Shown here piece after piece: positions 7,624 through 11,337 of a stretch of DNA of 11,337 nucleotides. The position numbers and the translations under genes were made by a program. Below the pieces are notes generated by a model. That model saw nothing but the letters and a program-made list of their open reading frames with translations. It was not told the DNA's origin and made no database searches. This stretch comes from JANYJJ01 sp031386065. GTDB lineage: Bacteria; Pseudomonadota; Gammaproteobacteria; Burkholderiales; Burkholderiaceae_C. Numbering within the stretch: the first letter of the stretch is position 1; each line of letters starts with the position of its first letter. The stretch spans positions 1-11,337 of the forward strand of contig JANNBZ010000201.1 of assembly GCA_031386065.1 (NCBI GenBank), in the 5' to 3' direction.

Positions 7624-7697
7624 ATGGACCGAATGTCGGCCCTGGTGACAATCCATCACAAGAGCAGCATGTCGCTGCGCCATCACGGAGTTGATTC

Positions 7698-8360
7698 ATG
7701 CGCAAGATCCTCGTCACCACACTGCTGGCCTGCCCGCTGGCCGTGTTCGCAGCACCGAACCTGGTGACCAACGGCAGTTTCGAAACCGGCTTGTCGGGCT
7801 GGACCCAGGGTGGCGTGGTCGGCGGCGGCTTTCCGGTCGTGGCCATCGACTACGGCGCGGCACAGCCCTACCCCACCGGTGCCTTTGGCGAAGCGGTGCC
7901 GGTCGACAACGCGGCAGGCAACATCAGCCCCGACGCTGCTGGCAAACACGCTGCGTACTTCGTCGACGACAACTCGACCAACGAATCGCTGTCGCAGTCG
8001 GTGTTCCTGACCGCCGGCAGCTACCAGATCGGCTTCGACGCCTACGCGCCCCAGAACGGCTACAACAACGGCGGCGACGCCAGCTTCAGCGGTGTGGTCG
8101 CCGGCGTCACGCTCGCCAGCTACAACGTGTCGCAAGGCCCGGCCACGCAGTGGCAGCATTTCTCGGGCATCGCCAACATCGCGGTCGACGGCAACTACAA
8201 CGTGGCCTTCACCTTCAACACCTTCGGCGGCTACTCGAAGGACATCGTGATCGACCGCGTCTACATCACGACCGCTCCGGTGCCTGAACCCGAAACCTAC
8301 GCCTTGATGCTGGCCGGCCTGGGTGCCCTGGCCTTCGTCGCGCGCCGCCGCAAGGCCTGA
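7698..8360 (+). CDS. PEP-CTERM sorting domain-containing secreted protein
   Basis: Exported protein with a C-terminal exosortase-recognition signal. It has 220 residues. The signal peptide is MRKILVTTLLACPLAVFA, with likely cleavage around residue 18. The mature part opens with NLVTNGSFETGLSGW, a start seen in many secreted beta-sandwich (carbohydrate-binding-like) PEP-CTERM proteins. The body is rich in Asn, Gly, Ser and Thr, low in Cys and Lys, and predicted to be beta-rich. The tail is the classic tripartite signal: VPEPE at 195-199, a hydrophobic segment (TYALMLAGLGALAFVA), then RRRKA. The family is trimmed and anchored or released by an exosortase in organisms that make exopolysaccharide; no exosortase gene is in this window. 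GGAG lies 7 bases before the ATG. The gene looks monocistronic, with its own upstream region and a strong terminator. The specific function of the ectodomain is not recognisable. Confidence 0.92.
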   Translation: MRKILVTTLLACPLAVFAAPNLVTNGSFETGLSGWTQGGVVGGGFPVVAIDYGAAQPYPTGAFGEAVPVDNAAGNISPDAAGKHAAYFVDDNSTNESLSQSVFLTAGSYQIGFDAYAPQNGYNNGGDASFSGVVAGVTLASYNVSQGPATQWQHFSGIANIAVDGNYNVAFTFNTFGGYSKDIVIDRVYITTAPVPEPETYALMLAGLGALAFVARRRKA

Positions 8361-8366
8361 GCTTTC

Positions 8367-8386
8367 GGCAGCTCCGGCTGCCTTTG
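8367..8386 (+). terminator. First of two tandem hairpins after the PEP-CTERM gene
   Basis: GGCAGC-TCCG-GCTGCC is a perfect 6-base stem with a 4-base loop, followed by TTTG. It starts 6 bases after the PEP-CTERM stop codon. The U-run is only three bases, so alone it is a weak terminator or mRNA-stabilising hairpin; it precedes a much stronger one. Confidence 0.5.
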
Positions 8387-8413
8387 AACGCCTCGGCTCG
8401 CCGAGGCGTTTTT
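8387..8413 (+). terminator. Intrinsic (Rho-independent) terminator of the PEP-CTERM gene
   Basis: AACGCCTCGG-CTCG-CCGAGGCGTT is a perfect 10-base stem with a 4-base loop, running into TTTTT (8409-8413). It lies between convergent genes, 38 bases before the 3' end of the MFS gene on the other strand. On the minus strand the hairpin is followed by CAAAGG rather than a U-run, so it is mainly effective for plus-strand transcripts. Confidence 0.93.
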
Positions 8414-8451
8414 CATGGTTCAAGGCGTCGTCGCTTGTATCGATTTCCAGG

Positions 8452-9804
8452 TCAGGCGGGGTCGGTCAGCACGCGCGACGGCCGCACGTCGGCCTCGGCA
8501 CCGATCCAGTCGTCGGGGTTGTCGGGTTTGGGCAGCACCTTCACATCGCGGATCACCGGCAGCTGCCACGCCACCGCGGCCAGCAGCAAGGCGCTGCCAC
8601 CGGCAAAAGCGAGCGCCGCGCGCAGGCCGATGTGCTCGCCCAGCCAGCCGCCGAGCAGCGCCCCCGGGCCGGCCGGAATCAGGATGAGCCAGCGCATGGT
8701 GCTGGTCATGCGGCCCAACAGCGGCTCGGGCGTGACCGCCTGCCGCATGGCAAGGAAGTTGATGAAGATCAGCACCGCACCGAGCGAGAACAACAACAGC
8801 ATCGCGGCGAAAGCCGCCACGCCGAAGGCGTTGGTCGGGGCCACTGCCAGCAGCAACCAACCGGCGCCGCACAGCGCGAAGCCGAGCACCAGGCAGGGCC
8901 CCGGCCCGATGCGTCGGCTGATGCGGTTGCCGTACACGCTGGCCAGCACGGTGCCCGCGCCCATGCCCATGTAGCTCAGGCCCACTGCCTGTTCGCTCAG
9001 GCCGAGCGTGCGTGTCGCAAACAAGATCTGCACCACGAAGGCCGCGTGATGGCACATCTGCCACACGCCCACGGCGCAGGCCAGTGCCACCAGCAGCCGG
9101 TGGCGCATGACGAAGCGCACACCGTGCTTCAGGTCGCGCCAGAAATGCGCGTCGACGCGGCGCTGGCGGTCTTCGTTGACCACGATGCCGCGCAGGATGC
9201 TGGCCGAGACGATCAGCAACACCGCGTCCACCAGCAACGCCAGCGGCGCGCCCACCAGCTTGATCAGCGCACCCGCCAGGCCGGGCCCGGCCACCTCGGC
9301 CCCCGACGAGGCCAGCGCGTTCTTGGCATGCGCCTCGACCAGGCGATCGCGCGCCACCACCTGGGTCAGCACGATCTGTGCGGCGCTGCCGGCGGTGGTG
9401 AAGATGGTGCCGATGACGAAGCCCACCACGTACAGCCACGGCATCGACAGCCAGCCCATCCACCAGGCAAACGGCACGCTGGCGACGACGATCGAAAGGG
9501 CCACTTCACCGACGACGTAGATCGGCAGCTTGCGCATCCGGTCCAGCCAGACGCCGGACGGCAACGAGAACAGCACGAAGGGCAGCACCTCCATCGACGT
9601 GAGCAGGCCCATCTGCGTGGGGCTGGCTTGCAGCAGCACGGCGGCCGTCAGCGGCAACGCGAGCATCGTCACCTGACCGCCGAACGAGCTGATAAGGATC
9701 GAGGTCCACAACCGGCGGTAGGTGGCGTCGCGCAGCAGGTCGCCGGCCGGAAGTTGCAGCGTGGCGCGCAGGCGCTGGATCCAATTCTTGAAGACCTGGT
9801 ACAT
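8452..9804 (-). CDS. Major facilitator superfamily transporter (MFS_3 / EntS-like exporter)
   Basis: Inner-membrane proton-coupled transporter, probably a drug or metabolite exporter; the substrate is unknown. It has 450 residues with about 12 hydrophobic segments beginning near residue 34 (WTSILISSFGGQVTMLAL). The MFS motif A is visible as LPSGVWLDRMRKLP at about 81-94, in the loop between helices 2 and 3. The stretch RDRLVEAHAKNALASSGAEV followed by AGPGLAGAL (about 152-180) is the segment shared by EntS-type and related exporters. The N-terminus carries about 30 mostly polar residues before helix 1. The ATG at 9804 is supported by a GAGAGG Shine-Dalgarno 8 bases upstream in a purine-rich tract. 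The gene converges with the PEP-CTERM gene. Upstream on the same strand, after a 149-base structured leader, is a 61-residue miniprotein gene that may be co-transcribed. Confidence 0.88.
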   Translation of the reverse strand: MYQVFKNWIQRLRATLQLPAGDLLRDATYRRLWTSILISSFGGQVTMLALPLTAAVLLQASPTQMGLLTSMEVLPFVLFSLPSGVWLDRMRKLPIYVVGEVALSIVVASVPFAWWMGWLSMPWLYVVGFVIGTIFTTAGSAAQIVLTQVVARDRLVEAHAKNALASSGAEVAGPGLAGALIKLVGAPLALLVDAVLLIVSASILRGIVVNEDRQRRVDAHFWRDLKHGVRFVMRHRLLVALACAVGVWQMCHHAAFVVQILFATRTLGLSEQAVGLSYMGMGAGTVLASVYGNRISRRIGPGPCLVLGFALCGAGWLLLAVAPTNAFGVAAFAAMLLLFSLGAVLIFINFLAMRQAVTPEPLLGRMTSTMRWLILIPAGPGALLGGWLGEHIGLRAALAFAGGSALLLAAVAWQLPVIRDVKVLPKPDNPDDWIGAEADVRPSRVLTDPA

Positions 9805-9855
9805 GGTCTGAACCTCTCTTTTTCTTCTCTCGCGGTCGCCTTGTGGGCGTCCAGG

Positions 9856-9871
9856 CGGGTCGTTGGACCCG
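9856..9871 (-). other. Leader hairpin upstream of the MFS gene
   Basis: In minus-strand RNA, CGGGUC-CAAC-GACCCG forms a perfect 6-base stem with a 4-base loop, 52 bases before the MFS start codon. No U-run follows, so it is not an intrinsic terminator. Confidence 0.4.
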
Positions 9872-9901
9872 GTTCAGCGAAAGGAGGATGCAAATCCGAT
9901 T

Positions 9902-9944
9902 CATCCGCTGATTTCTCAGCAGATGCTTCGATGCGAAGCGGATG
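9902..9944 (-). promoter_or_regulatory. Nested, mutually exclusive hairpins between the small ORF and the MFS gene
   Basis: Minus-strand RNA can form CAUCUGCUGA-GAAA-UCAGCGGAUG (positions 9925 down to 9902), a 10-base stem with one G-U pair closed by a GNRA tetraloop. The adjacent GCUUCG-CAU-CGAAGC (9939 down to 9925) is a 6-base stem with a 3-base loop. In addition, AGCGGATG at 9937-9944 and CATCCGCT at 9902-9909 (plus strand) are perfect 8-base complements, so the outer arms can pair with each other instead. The alternatives exclude one another, as in attenuators or riboswitch expression platforms. There is no U-run, so any control would be translational, Rho-dependent or at RNA stability level. 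Function is inferred. Confidence 0.45.
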
Positions 9945-9953
9945 CCGAGAGGG

Positions 9954-10139
9954 CTAGTGCGCAGCAGCGAACTGCTTGGGCAGTGCGCTTGCGATGCCGG
10001 CGCCGATGGCCGGCCGATTCGAGTCCAACACGATCAGGCCAATCAGGCCGATCAGGCCGCCAACGCCCAGCCACGCCGCGCCCATGCCGCACATGCCGTG
10101 GTCGGCACTGCGGGTGTGAACGGGGTTGAGGTGGCTCAT
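9954..10139 (-). CDS. Hypothetical small membrane protein (61 residues)
   Basis: I do not recognise this family. The ORF runs from ATG at 10139 to TAG at 9954-9956. The N-terminus (MSHLNPVHTRSADHGMCGMG) is His-rich with a CGMG segment that could bind metal. A single glycine-rich transmembrane segment follows at about 20-43 (AAWLGVGGLIGLIGLIVL), then a short polar tail ending QFAAAH. The LIG repeat arises from three tandem 9-base DNA units. This start is chosen over longer in-frame extensions because hydrophobic, protein-like sequence begins here and a candidate promoter lies just upstream. No good Shine-Dalgarno is visible. It could be a real miniprotein co-transcribed with the MFS gene, or a regulatory upstream ORF for it. 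Coding status is likely but unproven. Confidence 0.55.
   Translation of the reverse strand: MSHLNPVHTRSADHGMCGMGAAWLGVGGLIGLIGLIVLDSNRPAIGAGIASALPKQFAAAH
10032..10058. repeat. Three tandem 9-base repeats inside the small ORF
   Basis: Plus strand: GATCAGGCC, AATCAGGCC, GATCAGGCC in direct succession. On the minus strand they encode a Gly-Leu-Ile repeat in the predicted transmembrane helix. The reading frame is preserved by the 9-base unit, so repeat-number changes would lengthen or shorten the helix by three residues. Confidence 0.8.
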
Positions 10140-10171
10140 GGCGTGAGGTCGTGTGTCGAATGCAAGCGCGA

Positions 10172-10201
10172 ATCGTAGCAGCGGGGTCGGGGCACAGGCA
10201 A
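10172..10201 (-). promoter_or_regulatory. Candidate extended -10 promoter for the small ORF
   Basis: Read on the minus strand: TTGCCT (10201-10196), an 18-base spacer, then TACGAT (10177-10172) preceded by TGC, an extended -10 arrangement. Both hexamers match the sigma70 consensus at 4 of 6. Transcription would start near 10165, about 26 bases before the ATG at 10139, a sensible leader length. It supports that start and a transcript running toward the MFS gene. Confidence 0.38.
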
Positions 10202-10256
10202 GCGCCATCGCACCGTTCACGTTGCGCGCTTTCCACTCGATGGGGGATGACCGGAT

Positions 10257-10285
10257 GCGGTTGCGGTGTCGAACCGCGATACCGC
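10257..10285. other. Clustered GCGGT / ACCGC inverted motifs between divergent genes
   Basis: GCGGT occurs at 10257-10261 and 10264-10268, and its complement ACCGC at 10273-10277 and 10281-10285. The outermost inner pair extends to GCGGTT/AACCGC (10257-10262 with 10272-10277). This could be a binding site in the 242-base region between the small ORF and the ceramidase-like gene, or GC-rich coincidence. I see no convincing promoter for the plus-strand gene here. Confidence 0.25.
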
Positions 10286-10381
10286 CGGACGCAGCGGGCG
10301 CTGCCGACGATGGCCGCGCTTGCCGGCCGCCTGGAGCCACCGCACGATGAAGCGTCCCTTCACTGCAGCCATGGAATCGTC

Positions 10382-11182
10382 ATGCCGAATGCCCACGCAA
10401 CCGATCAATACCCCGCTTCGTTCTCGCAGCGCTGGCTGCTGCTGAGCCTGGCCGCTGCAACCGCCATCGCGCTGGCCCTGCACGGCACCATTCCGCAGCC
10501 GCTCGACTATCACGCGTTCGCCGATGCGCGGGGCTGGCTCGGCCTGCCGAACGCGGCCAACGTGCTGAGCAACCTGCCGTTCGCGTGGATCGGCGCCTGG
10601 GGCCTGTGGCGTTTGTCGGCGGCGCAGGACAGCCCGGCGCGCGCCGCCTGGCGCTGCTTTTGCGCTGCGCTGGCCTGCACCGGGCTCGGCTCGGCCATCT
10701 ACCACTGGGCGCCGGCCAACGCCTCGCTGGTGCTCGACCGCCTGCCCATCGCGTGGGCCTGCGCGGCACTGCTGTGCGCCTTCTTGAGCGAGCGGGTCGA
10801 CGCAGCCTGGGGCCGGGCTTCCACGCTGTGCGGCGCATTCATCGTTGCCACCGCCAGCGTGGCCTGGTGGTGGCTCAGCGAACGCCAAGGCCACGGAGAT
10901 CTTCGGCCCTACCTGTACCTTCAGTTCCTGCCGATGCTTTTGGTGCCGGCGGCGTTGTGCATGAAGCTGCGCGTGCAGAACCCCGGCGGGGTAGCGGACG
11001 GCGCGTGGTGGGCCGTGCTGGCCGGGTATGCCGCCGCCAAGCTGATGGAGTTCGCCGACCACTCGGTCTTCGACGCCATCGCCTTCAGCAGCGGCCACAC
11101 CGCCAAGCACCTGCTGGCCGCCGCAGCCGCGCTGTGCGTGGTGCGCGCCGCCATCGGCAACGCAACACCTCAGCTGCGGTAG
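10382..11182 (+). CDS. Alkaline ceramidase-like membrane hydrolase (CREST superfamily)
   Basis: Integral membrane protein of the ceramidase/alkaline phytoceramidase family, predicted to be a zinc-dependent amide hydrolase acting within the lipid bilayer. It has 266 residues with about seven hydrophobic segments. The key residues fall at the spacing I recall for human ACER3 (S77, H81, D92, H217, H221): S104 and H108 in GLGSAIYHW, D119 in SLVLDRLPIAW, and H239 and H243 in SSGHTAKHLL. Catalytic competence is therefore plausible. The ATG at 10382 has GGA 7 bases upstream; an in-frame ATG at 10151 would add 77 residues of unlike, Arg/Cys-rich composition and is rejected. The substrate is unknown: many betaproteobacteria are not known to make ceramides, so an N-acyl lipid other than ceramide is possible. 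The last 13 bases overlap the 3' end of argJ on the other strand. Confidence 0.87.
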   Translation: MPNAHATDQYPASFSQRWLLLSLAAATAIALALHGTIPQPLDYHAFADARGWLGLPNAANVLSNLPFAWIGAWGLWRLSAAQDSPARAAWRCFCAALACTGLGSAIYHWAPANASLVLDRLPIAWACAALLCAFLSERVDAAWGRASTLCGAFIVATASVAWWWLSERQGHGDLRPYLYLQFLPMLLVPAALCMKLRVQNPGGVADGAWWAVLAGYAAAKLMEFADHSVFDAIAFSSGHTAKHLLAAAAALCVVRAAIGNATPQLR

Positions 11183-11337
11183 TCGGCGTTGATCTTCACG
11201 TAGTCGTAGCTCAGGTCGCAGGTCCACACCGTGGCCTGCGCGGCGCCGCGGTGCAGGTCGACGCGCACCGTGATCTCGCTTTGCTTCATCACGCGCTGGC
11301 CGTCTTCTTCGCGGTAGCTCGGCAAACGCCCGCCGGC
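11170..11337 (-). CDS. argJ: Bifunctional glutamate N-acetyltransferase/amino-acid acetyltransferase ArgJ (C-terminal fragment)
   Basis: The last 55 residues of ArgJ, which transfers acetyl from N-acetylornithine to glutamate (and in bifunctional forms also uses acetyl-CoA) in the cyclic arginine pathway. The visible part reads SYREEDGQRVMKQSEITVRV, then DLHRGAAQATVWTCDLSYDY and VKINADYRS before TGA at 11170-11172. The ending TCDLSYDYVKINADYRS is diagnostic for this family. The full protein is about 400 residues, so the N-terminal seven-eighths lies beyond the right edge, including the self-cleavage site that makes the alpha and beta chains. It converges with the ceramidase-like gene, and their coding sequences overlap by 13 bases. 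Confidence 0.93.
   Translation of the reverse strand, partial: AGGRLPSYREEDGQRVMKQSEITVRVDLHRGAAQATVWTCDLSYDYVKINADYRS

Noticed and set aside
9891..9910. Plus-strand mini-ORF after a perfect AAAGGAGG
   Set aside because: The purine run directly abuts the ATG, leaving no spacing for initiation, and the ORF is only a few codons long (ends TGA at 9909-9911).
8323..9957. Plus-strand open frame of 544 codons opposite the MFS gene
   Set aside because: Runs through the intrinsic terminator and is antisense to a clear MFS protein; composition is His/Gln/Arg-rich with no domain.
10140..10340. N-terminal extension of the small membrane ORF to 128 residues
   Set aside because: The extra part is low-complexity Arg/Ala/Pro sequence and would run through the candidate promoter at 10172-10201.
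10151..10381. N-terminal extension of the ceramidase-like protein by 77 residues
   Set aside because: The extension is Arg/Cys/Gly-rich, lacks family similarity and overlaps the divergent promoter region; the ATG at 10382 fits the family length.
1..11337. Mobile element, CRISPR array, tRNA/rRNA or defence system
   Set aside because: No transposase or integrase motifs, terminal inverted repeats, spaced identical repeats, tRNA cloverleaf or CCA-type ends were seen; composition looks uniform by eye.

Overview
The window is ordinary-looking chromosomal DNA from a GC-rich bacterium, most likely a betaproteobacterium of the order Burkholderiales (Comamonadaceae or the Rubrivivax/Leptothrix/Methylibium group). 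The evidence is the strong G/C third-position bias, the large FAD-linked oxidase with an N-terminal DUF3683-type region, the ArgJ C-terminus, and a PEP-CTERM protein next to central-metabolism genes. The taxonomic placement is inference from gene content. I see no rRNA, tRNA, CRISPR array, insertion sequence, integrase or attachment site. No gene-free stretch exceeds 300 bases; the longest are 2377-2639 and 10140-10381.

Layout. (1) 1-2376, minus strand: N-terminal 792 residues of a large FAD-binding oxidase, running off the left edge. (2) 2377-2639: divergent intergenic region with a weak candidate Pho box and promoter. (3) 2640-7552, plus strand: a complete, compact ugpBAECQ operon in the same order as in E. 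coli. It encodes a binding protein, two permeases, an ATPase and a cytoplasmic glycerophosphodiesterase for import and breakdown of sn-glycerol-3-phosphate and glycerophosphodiesters. (4) 7698-8360, plus strand: a secreted PEP-CTERM protein, followed by two tandem hairpins, the second a textbook intrinsic terminator. (5) 8452-9804, minus strand: an MFS exporter-like protein, preceded by a structured 149-base leader and a 61-residue membrane miniprotein (9954-10139, minus). (6) 10382-11182, plus strand: a CREST-superfamily membrane hydrolase (alkaline-ceramidase-like) that retains all five predicted metal and catalytic residues. (7) 11170-11337, minus strand: the C-terminus of argJ, overlapping the previous gene tail-to-tail by 13 bases.

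How the genes work together. UgpB captures glycerol-3-phosphate or glycerophosphodiesters in the periplasm, UgpA/UgpE/UgpC import them, and UgpQ cleaves imported diesters to glycerol-3-phosphate plus an alcohol. The operon is tightly packed: gaps are 23, 12 and 7 bases, and ugpC/ugpQ overlap by 4. The other genes look like independent transcription units. The least explained part is the small ORF, nested hairpins and MFS gene at 9805-10139. There, mutually exclusive RNA folds and a possible anti-Shine-Dalgarno sequence right after the small ORF's stop suggest post-transcriptional coupling. No complete novel defence or mobile system is visible, and the window is mostly conventional.
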